Part shown: in pieces, positions 35,601 to 45,253 of the stretch | Layout: the number at the start of each line of letters is the position of its first letter | Position numbering within the stretch: position 1 is the first letter of the stretch | Assembly: GCA_015501595.1 (NCBI GenBank) | Contig: JADNRX010000109.1 | Span: forward strand, 87,472 to 151,471 | Direction: 5' to 3' | DNA from: Hymenopellis radicata | Taxonomy: Eukaryota; Basidiomycota; Agaricomycetes; Agaricales; Physalacriaceae | Length of the DNA: 64,000 nt | Made by a program: the position numbers and the translations under genes | Notes under the pieces: model-generated | What the model was told of the DNA's origin: nothing | Databases searched by the model: none | Seen by the model: the letters and a program-made list of their open reading frames with translations, nothing else

Positions 35601-37400
35601 ATGGCCCAATATTACCGTTGGAACACAGCCGCGACTATCACTCCGTCGCCCGACGGCTACGTTATCGTCAACGGAGGCTGGGTTTATCACTCAACGCGTC
35701 TCCGCCAGTATCTCCCAGAAACTGAAGAAGGCACTCAGATGTACAACCTCATAACCCAAGCTATACGCGGGCTATACCCCGACGACGTTCTCGCGATCAA
35801 CGGTAATTTCTACCTACGACCAGAGCATGCTTCGCACATCTGGGCCGCTGCGAAGCTCATTTTTTTCATCATCCTTGGGGCCTGCAATAACGTAAAGATT
35901 CCCTTAACCAACGAAGGAGATACATCCCCACGTCGCATCCCCACCATCATTCCCGTCGACTCTCTAGAGGAACTTGGGTATACTCCTCATGTCATCACAC
36001 AAGAGGTTACTATCGCTGAAGGCATCGAGCGGCTCAGAGAAGTTCCTATTGACCTTCCCGTTCCCTTCTTTTCCACGACTCAGACTTACATCGGAGGATG
36101 TCAGTTCCGGCATCTACGCGACCTCATGCTGCACTACGACAACTTTATGCATCTACTGGTCAAGAACGTGGAAATGTTGATGGATTTTATGGATCGAAGC
36201 GTTGCGCTAGGAACGGAAGCACGTATTAACTGGGGAGCTCCCTTTGGTTTGACAGCCATCGATTGGTTACTACACGTCGATGCGCCTCGCGTCAGACGTG
36301 AAGCCACATCGCGTAATCTATCCATAGGCGACTTCGTGCGAGAGTTTATCCCCGCGGACAATTCCAACGACGTCCCGACCGTCACGTTCCCGATGGCTGA
36401 CCCCACTATTGAACCTTCTCATTTCGACTTTCCGTACGATCCCCACTTCCCTTTCTTCAACTTCCAACTGTCACCGGGGGCAATAGTCAAGGGAGGTACG
36501 TGCGACCTGCCTGACAGGCAGGTGCTGGGCAGGTGGTAAGGCAGTTTGCTGGCAGGTTGCGGTTAACTGCCGCTAACAGGGCAAGATTAGATTAGAATAT
36601 TGTTTAGATGGCTTGAACACATGTCGGATCGTATCCCACACGTGTTTAAGCATAAACCTTCAAACGAAGTTCCTTTCGTATGTGACTGCCTTTGTCCTTA
36701 CCTGCCTTTCAGTACATACATTTCTCAGACGACATCAGGAAACAGCATTGTGCATTGTGGTAACCTAAGACAGCACCCGCATCGATATCTAACTCAAAAG
36801 AAGCAAGAATGGTTGCTGAGGAGGAGGGGATGATGTCGAAGAGCGCAACGGTGGCGGAGAGGGCTTAACTTCATGACAGTCATCCTGGAGGCAGCCGTCG
36901 GAGGATGTAATGAGAGCAATTTATCAGTGCCCAAACATTGTAACAGAGGCTTTTCTCTAGAAACCATGGTGTCCAAATGAGGAAGGATATGTTGATGCAG
37001 ACAGTACCTGTGCCAACGGTGAGTACTAGTGAGTCCCCAGAGGAACACCATGCAGAAGCAGAACCAAAAGAAGATGAACAAATGAGGAGATAATGGGCGA
37101 AGGAATTCAGTAAGGCCGTGGTGAGTAAATGAAGTGACATAATACTCAGTACACGACGAAATAGTTCACCTGCCCGTTACCTGCCTGACAACCTGCCTGT
37201 CAGGCAGGTCACTTTCACCTCCCTCCACTATTGCCTCCGGTGTGTATTGCACGCACTGTCATCGACTCGGGTGCAGTATAGACATTTGCCCGTTTCTTGA
37301 CGGCGAAGACGCTCTAAGCCCGGACACATTGGCATTACTCGCAGCCGAAGACGAGGTATCGGACGATCTGCCAACTTACTCCGAAGATTGGTACGGTTAA
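35601..37400 (+). CDS. extra ORF downstream of pol, unknown function, interrupted by a MITE-like insertion
   Basis: In the same orientation but a different frame from pol. The likely start at 35601 gives MAQYYRWNTAATITPSPDGY; an open frame extends back to 35364. The left part runs to 36472 (FPFFNFQL). Beyond the 769-bp insertion the same phase resumes at 37242 and reads GVYCTHCHRLGCSIDIC...EDWYG, with a stop at 37398-37400. CTHCHRLGCSIDIC has the spacing CX2CX4CX4C, a zinc-knuckle pattern with Cys in place of His. No transmembrane segment or signal peptide is clear, apart from a short hydrophobic LIFFIILGA, so it does not look like an envelope protein. In the present copy translation would run into the insertion and stop at 36539. 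I do not recognise the family. Confidence 0.6.
36473..37241. mobile_element. 769-bp MITE-like element nested in the retrotransposon
   Basis: The ends form inverted repeats of 51 bp (36473-36523 and 37191-37241) with 43 of 51 matches. Each contains the near-palindrome acctgcctgacaggcaggt and begins accgg. The interior has no long ORF. It splits the downstream ORF of the retrotransposon, so it inserted into this family after that ORF arose. A target duplication is not obvious; the frame on both sides agrees only if about 2 bp are duplicated or the ends are slightly different from my call. Confidence 0.72.
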
Positions 37401-37450
37401 TCTCCTTATCTAATCAACTGTACTAACTATCCAAAGAAGAGTACATCCAC

Positions 37451-37462
37451 GCAGGGGGGCTA
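37451..37462 (+). promoter_or_regulatory. polypurine tract before the 3' LTR
   Basis: The run gcaggggggcta lies immediately upstream of the 3' LTR start at 37463, the standard position for the plus-strand primer of an LTR retrotransposon. Confidence 0.6.
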
Positions 37463-37858
37463 TGTTATGGATGACACTGCTGCCACGTGGTATAGCGCTA
37501 ACTCGGTGACACCGGTGTCAGTTTCTTAGCACTCATAGATATTATTAGATCATAGTCATGCGTCGAGTATCTTCTTTTCCCTTCTACGTATTTCTCCTAC
37601 TTTCTCAACTTTTAGTACTTAAATCTGATTGTATTAGCTAGAATGTTATCTTACAACTTGCTTACAACAACCATCTGCACTACGTGCACCCACTCATAAG
37701 TCGAAACCGGCACCTGCTACGAAGCAGTGCCATCTCTATCGATTCGTGAGTCTCTCGGTGTCATCACACCGAACCTAACCAACATCATCAAAGGTAAAAC
37801 TTTGATTCTCATTCGAGTACTCTGACTACTACGTTACAGATACTCGACATTCCTAACA
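37463..37858 (+). repeat. 3' LTR
   Basis: 396 bp, same ends and sequence as the 5' LTR. Followed directly by the target duplication ggtgg (37859-37863). Confidence 0.95.
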
Positions 37859-38141
37859 GGTGGCGGAGACTACATATCATCTCTCGCATTCGCCCCCATT
37901 CCCCATCCACACCTGCGTCCCCCGAACACACATTCTCCAGCGCTGGCTACAGTGGAATGGGCCACGACTCCTCATATCACCGCAATACCGACTGATCGTC
38001 TTCCGGGGCGAGCGACATTTCAAGGGTTGCTTCTCCAGGCTATTCGTGGACGCTGTCGCCGATCTCGTCGCACCCATCACTTCCTACGCCGAAGCGGGAG
38101 AGCATGAGCGATGCGACGTGGACCTCTTTACCCTCTAGCCG
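37859..38141 (+). pseudogene. fragment of an unrecognised gene, right of the retrotransposon
   Basis: The open frame AETTYHLSHSPPFPIHTC to HERCDVDLFTL (stop near 38137) continues the frame EPNIEPKV from the left of the insertion when one copy of the target duplication is removed. A second frame, starting GGDYISSLAFAPIPHPH, is equally open, so the true frame is unsettled. No domain is recognised. Its main value is in showing that the retrotransposon split a pre-existing open frame. Confidence 0.3.
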
Positions 38142-38639
38142 TTATGATTCCTCGAGTGCCGGAGTATCGCTACGCCTCGAGATCCAGACGGAGGATACGG
38201 CTCTACGCCGCGCCACAGAGAAGGGAGCGCGCATCGTCTTCCATGGCTCCTGAACGATATATAAGCTAGCATCGTCGATCGAGAGACACACGGGACTTCC
38301 TGTCGATCTTCATACGCACCCACGACAACCTCTATCTCCCAACACGTACTCCTCTACCGGAGTCGCATATTGATCGGCTTAGGGACCTCCAGCGTCTGAT
38401 CATTCGTAGAATGTTTCGACTCCGCTACCTTTCAATCACGGTTATTCTTCGGCATCGTTTGCGAGCCAAGGCCACGGAGGATACGATTTGAAGGGATGTC
38501 CATTCTTGACCATCGTTCTTTACTCTCCCACAATCATTACATATTCACATCTGTAGATACTAGGACTGTAAATTCCTTACTGCTGCCGTAGTCATGTTCT
38601 TGTTTGCGCAATTCAAGTTTAGTGGCTTAATGTCGAATA
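38142..38639. other. repeat-island interior, no supported gene
   Basis: About 500 bases. Arg-rich open pieces near 38145-38260 may be a continuation of the disrupted gene, but no reliable exon joins were found. Confidence 0.3.
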
Positions 38640-38980
38640 TAAATGAGCCTCAGCCTTGAGGTGTACACGGGTAATGATGGAGGTAGTGGGCTCTCCTGTG
38701 CGAACAGCTTTACCCGCAGGTTGCTTTCAGAGCGCTTCAGATGTCTTAAGTTAATTGCAATGATGCCTTCAGTCTTAAGTTGCATAAAGATAGATGTATT
38801 CAAAGCACGCGCCTTAAGTCACCTTTAAGCATCTTTTGCTGCCTTTTGCCATCTTAAGTTTTATGTGTATGATACACCAGCTTTAAGACATCTTTAGAGC
38901 TTTAAGAGCTTTTTGGAGCTTCAAGTTTGATGTTTGCGTAACATGAATCTTAAGATGCCTTAAGGCATATAGGCCTTTCC
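38640..38980. repeat. right subterminal AT-rich repeats
   Basis: Contains words such as cttaagt, gcatctttt, aagagctttttgg and gccttaagg, related in inverted orientation to those of the left end, and finishes with the 24-bp inverted repeat at 38957-38980. Confidence 0.5.
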
Positions 38981-38982
38981 TG

Positions 38983-40392
38983 ATGCAGCCGGGCCTACAG
39001 AGGAAGTTGGTGGCTTTCTTTGCCTGGTGCTGTTCGAATTTCATGACTGTCAGCGTCTCAAAAACCGAATGGATGATATTTGGTCCAATACCAGCGGTGC
39101 ATCGGCTGCAGCCTCTACTGGTGGATGGGAAGCAGGTCGCGCTGGTGTCTCAGTACAAGTATGTGGGCATCGTGTTCACTTCCACAAAGAGGGACATCTT
39201 CTTTGCCCATTATGTCGCAAAGGCGGTCAAAGCCATGCGTGTGGCAAGCGTCATTTTTTCACTGGAAAATCATGTGGGTGTCTTGACGGTGTCTATGGGC
39301 TGCCGCTTGTACCAGGCGTGTGTTGATCCCCACCTCACTTTTGGTTCAGAGGTCGCAATTGATGTGCATGCGGCAGGCATCGCGAGGTTGGAGAAAGTCC
39401 AGGTTTACTTCCTGCGACGGTTGCTGGGACTGACGAGGAGAAGCACAACAATGCCGTTGTATACGGAGACTGGCATGATGCCTCTGCGCTACAGAAGGGT
39501 GATATTGGCACTGCGATACGTGCAGTACACCCTAAATGTCAAAGAACACGTCTTGGCCGCTAGCGGGGTGAAGGATTCCCTCAATTTGCATAACCAAAGA
39601 ATGCCGGGATGGGTGATGGACCTGGAGTATGTGTTGTGTCGGTTACCGGTGTCCGTCGTCGCGCCGGGTTGGAGTGGTCGCGACATGAAGACGGACGAGT
39701 GGTTCCACGAGGTGGTCGATCGGGTATACCGTGCGTGTGATGCCTGGATGGAGGGGACCGTGTTGAGTTCACCTCGCCTGTGGATGCTTCATCAACGGTT
39801 TCGTGAAATCCGTAACAAGATCGATAGGAAGAGAGAGCGAAATCGGTTGTATTTTGCGAAGCGACAGCCATGGACAGGCGTGCAAAATCCTGATCATCGT
39901 CGAGCGTTAGGCCGCCTCGTGGCCTCGAATCATCGTTTGGCGGTAGAGGTTCTGCGGAGGGGTGATGGGCAGCGGAGGAGGCCCGTTCCGCGTGAGTGGA
40001 GGCTCTGTCGCTTCTGCCGCGGCTGCGTAGAGGATGAGGTCCATGCCTTACTGGTGTGCGATGAGAGCGGCGCTCTTGTAGGGTTGCGCAACGCTTTCTG
40101 GGACGAGCTCAATGCGAGGGATGCCAGCTGGAAGACGTTGCGCGAAACGGGGCAAGGATTTTTTGTGCTGCACACACTGTTGTCCTCAGAACGGTCGTGT
40201 GCTCGTTTCGGGCAGTATGTCTCCGACGTGTTCACGCTGTTCGACGAGTCTCCGATGTTCATTCCAGCAGCGGCTCTGTATGAGGGGGTTCGTAGTCAGG
40301 TGGATGATGCAGTCCAAGATGACGGAGACGACGACCTGGCTGGTGATGAAGATGCCATGGAGGCCTTGGAATGTGACGATTACATGGCATAG
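38983..40392 (+). pseudogene. 5'-truncated LINE reverse transcriptase, C-terminal part
   Basis: An open frame of 469 codons encodes the part of a non-LTR retrotransposon RT after the catalytic YADD box: PGLQRKLVAFFAWCC, FMTVSVSKTEWMIFGP and YKYVGIVFTS (thumb). A long helical region and a C-terminal finger CRFCRGCVEDEVHALLVC follow, then an acidic end. The palm motifs with catalytic Asp residues and any endonuclease domain are absent, because the frame begins two bases after the right end of the TIR-bounded island. The missing half is not found on the other side of the island. The surviving frame has no stops, so truncation is fairly recent. Confidence 0.85.
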
Positions 40393-41429
40393 ATGTAGTA
40401 CTTAGACTCATTTTCACAGCTTCTATTTTTAGAGGAGCTGCTCTAGAAGCTCTGACACATGCTCTGAAGGTGGCTTATCACATAACAGAGGTATCTGGCT
40501 GAAGGGTTCACAATCAGACCATGAAAATAGCCTACTGCAAGTTGCCTTCATCCGAAGAAGGGCTCCCAAGCACTCTAAGGCCTAGATGACCACATCCCTC
40601 ATTCATCTGGTTTGTCTCACTCAACGGGGAAGAGTGTGTGGTGAGATACATTGAGCAGACTATTGTGCTCTAACGGGGACTTGAACCAGTGCCCTTCCGA
40701 AATGACAAATTGATCGATGAAATACAACTTTTTTTGAAAAATCAACCTTGGACTTCTGGCCGACGGTACCATAAGGAACGTGATTTCGTTCGCAACCGTC
40801 AATGTCATCGAACATGGAACACATACGGCATCATTAGCCTTATGGCAATGGTCCAGGTTGGGTCTTCTCAGTTCTGTTGTTGTCCAAACCCATAGAGCCC
40901 AACAATCGCTGAGCGCTGAGATGTCATTCTTCCTTCCTTCCTTACCATGATCGAAATCACTTGCTCATCCTGAATTCCGTTTCACTCTGCCTACAGTGCA
41001 ATTCTTACAGGCCTATGTACAAATCATGAACTAAGAGTTATAAGGACTGATCCTCTCTGGATAGATTGCATCACAGACCGACGATGCGCCAGGTAACCAT
41101 GAACAAGCGTTGATATAGTAGCAGTAGAGTAGTAGTAGTCTAGAGTTTCCTGACGGGCGTGTAGGACTGACTGAGGCTCTACACTCAACTCAGCTGTGAA
41201 AGTTCAGTCCGTTAACGGGACAGGACAGAACCTTTTGTTTCGAACTTGTCGGAGGCTTGTGTTGACTTGGGCTCATTCCCCAAGTACTTATTCATGCAGG
41301 TCAAATATGATATTCTGAATCATACAAGGTTTAAAGTTCGTGCAGCTACCTCCGCCCATAGTCGGCGGAGCTGGCGTCGAAGACACCTACAGGTAGGCTC
41401 CGAGAGGCGAAGTAGGTGCTGCTTTCGGT
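40393..41429. other. LINE 3' flank and intergenic sequence
   Basis: Includes the LINE 3' untranslated region, the second SINE-like copy (annotated separately) and otherwise unremarkable sequence. Close to the AP endonuclease 3' end is an imperfect palindrome (gttgctcgctgcgctcgcaac, 41429-41449, most of which is missing in the truncated duplicate at 12827). Confidence 0.35.
40660..40795 (-). repeat. tRNA-related SINE-like repeat, copy 2
   Basis: On the minus strand it has the A-box-like block ggccagaagtccaaggtt and, about 60 bases on, a B box ggttcaagtcc. It matches copy 1 near 23005-23120 in the order and spacing of these blocks and in the T/A-rich stretch between them. It does not fold as a tRNA. 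Confidence 0.4.
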
Positions 41430-41463
41430 TGCTCGCTGCGCTCGCAACAATTCGGGAGGATTA

Positions 41464-42809
41464 TTACAACTGTCCATCGATTTCCATAACAAGTGGACAG
41501 TGGTCTGACGCGCCCCAAATCTCACTCCGTATTTCGCACTGCATCTACATTTAGCTTATGTTCGGGGCTCATGCTAAATGTACTCACCATTTTGACGCGT
41601 TCAACAAGACGCTCACTGAGGACAACTGATCGTCTCCGATTCAACACTCGGGGCATGCATGAACTGAAAAAAACTTACAAAAGTCTAATCTCCATCCGAT
41701 GCCTTTGTATCTGCAATTAAACCGGTACGACCAATACGTGTAATGCTTGTCGTCTGGGTGCAGCTTGCGCCAGACATCGACGAACTTGTGTTCTGCGTCT
41801 GCTTCCTCCGGTGGATTCAGTATTTCCTTAAAGGCCGTCGTCTCAGCCTCCGTGTACCCAGGCGTCTTGTTCCAGTTGGCCTTGGGGTTGGCAAGATCTA
41901 AAGCGCCGTTGTTGGATAGTATTTTCAGCGGGACACGAGACGCGTACCTATTTCGGTGGGCGCGACGTTGAGATCGCCAGTCCATATGACGGGTTTCTTT
42001 TTGTCTAGGTCGCGGATGTACCGGGTAAAGTGGACGTTCCATTCTTTTTTGACGTCGAGAGTCTAGTAGGCGTGAATGAGCCACGCCCAAAGGAAATAGT
42101 GGTTGTACCTTCAAGCCGGTGCCAGCATTTGGGACATAGGTTGCGACGAGATAGCAGCTAGGGAATTCGAGCGTGACGATACGCCCTTTGACTAGAGATG
42201 GGTCTGGATGGCCAGGAAGCGTCCTGTCCACGGAGATGGGCTCGTGCTTGGATAAGATGGCGGTTCCCGCTGCGTTATTATTTGTTTAGTAGAGCGAAGA
42301 TGACTACGGGTGGCCTTACAGTACGTCTTTGTCGCTGATATAGCCCAGTAGCAATGCGGGAAGCGGTCCTTGAGAGCGGGATCGGCGGGCTCGTTGTTGA
42401 CCTGTCAATTATCATCGTGAGGCTTTACATAGCAAAGAAACTTTGAAAGACGCACTTTGGTTTCTGTCAAGACGAGCACGTCGGGGTCCTCTGCTTCGAC
42501 GTAGAATTTGAATCCCTAAGCGCCATAAGCACCGCAGGGCTCCAATAATACATTGTAACACACCTTTTTCTGACTCGCGGCGAGACCGCATATATTCCAC
42601 GCGGCTATGCGCAGCGCGCCGTCCGTCTTTGCGGGGAACGAGATGTTCACGGGCAGCGTTTTGTTGTTTGGCTGTCCGTTTGCCGGTGTGAAGCTGTCTT
42701 CAACAGTGTTGGAAGCTTTCTTGGCCCGCTTGGAGCTGCTCGCGTCGTCGTCCTCGCTGTCGCTCGCTTTGCGTTTGGTGGAGCTGCTGCTAGCGCGTTT
42801 AGGTGGCAT
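41464..42809 (-). CDS. APE1: AP endonuclease, ExoIII/APE1 family
   Basis: Cleaves DNA backbones at abasic sites in base-excision repair. The start at 42809 gives MPPKRASSSSTKRKASD, with basic clusters that look like a bipartite nuclear signal (KRKASDSEDDD...KRAKK). The catalytic core follows: LRIAAWNICGL (Asn), VEAEDPDVLVLTETK (metal-binding Glu), [26 protein letters not shown] (Asp, Asn), YTYWSYRFNCRYKGIGWRLDF, and SDHCPLVMEIDGQL (catalytic Asp-His). Short introns separate about seven exons, and all junctions I checked keep frame. An in-frame upstream ATG at 42896 would add MFRLTVTRVLTRLRRDTTLP, a mitochondrial-presequence-like leader. The 3' two-thirds is duplicated at 12827-13768. Confidence 0.9.
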
Positions 42810-42896
42810 CGTGGTGGTGGTAGGACGCAGGAAGGGTGGGAGGGTCGTGTCGCGTCTGAGGCGCGTCAAAACGCGAGTTACTGTCAATCGAAACAT

Positions 42897-43862
42897 AGGA
42901 GAAGGAACATGTCATTTGTTTATTGTAGGAAAAAAAGAGCTAGAAAAATTATATTTTAAATGTAGGTAGGGTCTGACGCCCACGTCGCCACAGTAAAAGG
43001 CTAGCGAGCTCTTATACCCAGCCAATGTCCTTCTGCGCTGTACCCGAATCGCCCCGTCCCACGTCTTGTTTTTGGCGCAAGCAGGGCACTGTCTAAAAGG
43101 TTGCGACAAGGAAACAAAAACGAAAAAACTCCCGCTTTTATTTTAGGGGGTGCTTGGGTGTATTTGTCAGAGACTTGGGAGAGCCGGCCCTCGGCAGACT
43201 CTGTAGCTTGACGCTGACCTTTATCTTCACCCTGGAATCTCTGGTCTGGCGGCTCCTTGAAGTTTGAGTGTACAGCAGATTTAAGCCCATGTATCTCTCC
43301 CTCTCGCATTGACTCGCACTTCGACTAAGGTTATGATTCCATGGCCACATCGACGCATGCGCACTTTCTGTCGTTCTCTTCAACCTCCGTACTCGCCTGA
43401 GAATCTGTGGGATGTTTGATATCTTCCCAGCACTCTCGTTCCTCCTAGACAGCGAAATCTATGATGATCCAGCTCAAACTGAAGGGTTGGAATGTTTGAA
43501 CCCTGCGTTCTAGCTCAACTTGATTTCCGCCTGCTTGGACGTTGAACGTCTGTTATGCTCCGCACCGAGAGCAGCTTGTCACATTTGAATGCAACCGAGT
43601 CGCAGCAGGGCGGAAACATCGTGGGTTGTCTCTATCTTTATCGATTTTTGTATACTCAAAGCCCGCTTTCAGTTCCCGAACCAATATGGCTGGTAATAAT
43701 ACTGCATCCGCCATGTTGTAAGTGAATGGCAACGGCTGTTGCTCGGTACGGGTCAACGACGCGTGCTATCTTCACAATCTATTCACAGTGCAAACCTTCC
43801 GAAATTGAAGCGCGTTTTCTTTAAATAATGACCTACGAGACCCGCACTTCCTTCAGCTCACA
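42897..43862. other. intergenic between AP endonuclease and GH45
   Basis: About 960 bases shared by two divergent genes. Minus-strand open frames at 43001-43383 and 43553-43756 show no recognised motif. The TATA-like element of the GH45 gene is listed separately. Confidence 0.35.
43822..43831 (+). promoter_or_regulatory. TATA-like element of the GH45 gene
   Basis: tttaaataat lies about 32-41 nt upstream of the ATG at 43863, in a short AT-rich patch. Assigned from position and composition only. Confidence 0.3.
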
Positions 43863-44681
43863 ATGCACCTCGCAATAATCCTCTTGGGCATCTGCCTTGG
43901 CACCGTGCTCTCCTCCACTGTGGTCCACCGAGCCACAGGAGGTTACGTCCAACAAGCCTCCGGACAAGCATCTTTCACATATTACTCTGGATGTAGCGCT
44001 TCCGGTGAGCATTCTGTCTAATCTCTCTCTGCCCCATGTTCGACAGCGACTTTACAGCATGTGGCAAGTCAGCCAGTGGGTACACTGCTGCCATGAACCA
44101 ACTAGCTTTTGGATCTGCCCCCGGTTCCGGCGCTGGGGATGCTTGTGGTCGTTGCTTCTCGCTCACTGGCACTGCGGATCCCTATTCTCCTGCGTATACC
44201 GGACCATTCCACTCCATCGTCGTGAAGGTACCTATTCTATAGCGTCGTCATAATTTAATCCACGCTAATAATCTGATTATAGGTGACTGACCTCTGCCCC
44301 GTGTCTGGTAATCAGGTCAGTCAACGCATCACGCTCCCGAGTCGTCCTCTTCTCATCGTCCCTCCATAGGAATGGTGCAGCCAAACGACTGCCAACCCCA
44401 CCAACCAACACGGAATGTCATTCCACTTTGATATCTGCCAGGACACCGGAGGCAACGCTGCGTTCTTCCCTTCCGGACATGGCGCACTCACGGGCACATT
44501 CACGGAGGTGTCCTGCAGCAACTGGTCGGGCTCGGACGGAGGCGCTCTGTGGAACGGGGCATGTCTCGACGGAGAGAGTGCGCCGAATTGGCCTTCGACT
44601 GCGTGTGGGAATAAAGGTTAGTGTCAGAATGTGCGGTGCGCTGGCAACTCGCTGAGCTTTTTTGAAGGGAGCGCTCCTTGA
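43863..44681 (+). CDS. GH45 endoglucanase
   Basis: A secreted endo-beta-1,4-glucanase. The signal peptide is MHLAIILLGICLGTVLSS. Family blocks follow: GGYVQQASGQASFTYYSGC, ACGKSASGYTAAMNQLAFG, GDACGRCFSLTG, FHSIVVKVTDLCPVSGNQ, EWCSQT, GMSFHFDICQDTGGNAAFFP, GTFTEVSCSNWSGSDGG, LWNGACLDGESAPNWPS and CGNKGSAP. The many Cys and the HFDICQD block (candidate catalytic Asp) match the basidiomycete GH45 subfamily related to expansin-like folds. Four introns: 44005-44057, after VVK, after GNQ, and after NKG. The reading ends at TGA 44679-44681. There is no carbohydrate-binding module. The gene looks intact. Confidence 0.9.
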
Positions 44682-45253
44682 GGAATATGGTAGTTAGCAC
44701 GTTATAGGGTTATTATATGTCTACAGACACCACATACCAAGTTTTCCACTTCCAGTGCGACAATCGATACTCAAGGGGTGTCAAGACGTACTTGTAGGAG
44801 TGACACACGCGCGTTCCCTCAATTATGTTCTAGCACGAAGAAAGCGTCGTTTATAAGAACACCGCACATCTTAGGTTGTATGGTCCTGCTTGAACAGTGC
44901 CAGAGAGAGTCGAGGTACGTGAATTGACTGAGACTGCTCCTTCCGATGGGTTTACCAGCTCTTCTCAGGAGTTCTAACGGCGTAAGTGCATATTACATTT
45001 TTGCTCGCACTTCGCCGTGATCGTGTTCTCAGCATCACCCAAATCATTGTTTTTGGTCCCGGTATGATTCTATCGGATGTTGACGTTTTCACCAGTTACA
45101 TCCTTTTCTGTAGAACGTGGGTCGTCCGTATTGGCAACCATTCCATCAAGTTGTCGTTCGAGCTCTATGTATTGTGCCTTCGCCCGCAAAAGGTATCTAT
45201 AATTAAAAAGTTTTGGTGTACATGGGTTTGCCAGTAGTAGGTGAATGATATAC
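44682..45253. other. intergenic between convergent GH45 and transporter genes
   Basis: About 570 bases lying between two convergent 3' ends. No coding frame or RNA gene is recognised. Confidence 0.4.

Larger units (their letters stand above)
27603..37858 (+). mobile_element. complete Ty3/Gypsy chromovirus LTR retrotransposon
   Basis: A 10,256-bp element with 396-bp LTRs, starting TG and ending CA, flanked by the 5-bp target duplication GGTGG (27598-27602 and 37859-37863). The two LTRs look identical throughout by eye, implying a very recent insertion. The long gag-pol ORF is intact. Domain order protease-RT-RNase H-integrase plus a C-terminal chromodomain places it among the chromoviruses. 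A second ORF follows pol and is interrupted by a MITE-like element. It sits inside the TIR-bounded island and splits an unrecognised gene. Confidence 0.95.
23663..38980. mobile_element. 15.3-kb TIR-bounded repeat island (composite DNA transposon?)
   Basis: The ends are perfect 24-bp inverted repeats: 23663-23686 (GGAAAGGCCTATATGCC...) and 38957-38980 (its reverse complement). Inside each end lies AT-rich subterminal sequence built from related words (gcatcttaa, aaaagctctt, aaggcac). The interior holds a minisatellite, gene fragments, and a complete chromovirus with its own target duplication, which must have inserted later. No transposase is recognised, so if this is a DNA transposon it is non-autonomous or its transposase has decayed. 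No target-site duplication is obvious (left flank ccatct, right flank tgatgc). The two ends could instead belong to two separate elements of one family. Confidence 0.5.

Noticed and set aside
28150..37400. Envelope gene in the retrotransposon (errantivirus-like)
   Set aside because: The extra ORF has no signal peptide, no clear membrane anchor and no Cys-rich ectodomain; the element has a chromodomain, as chromoviruses do.
23663..38980. CRISPR-like or phage-like repeat array
   Set aside because: The sequence is clearly fungal nuclear DNA with spliceosomal introns; subterminal repeats are degenerate and lack regular spacers.
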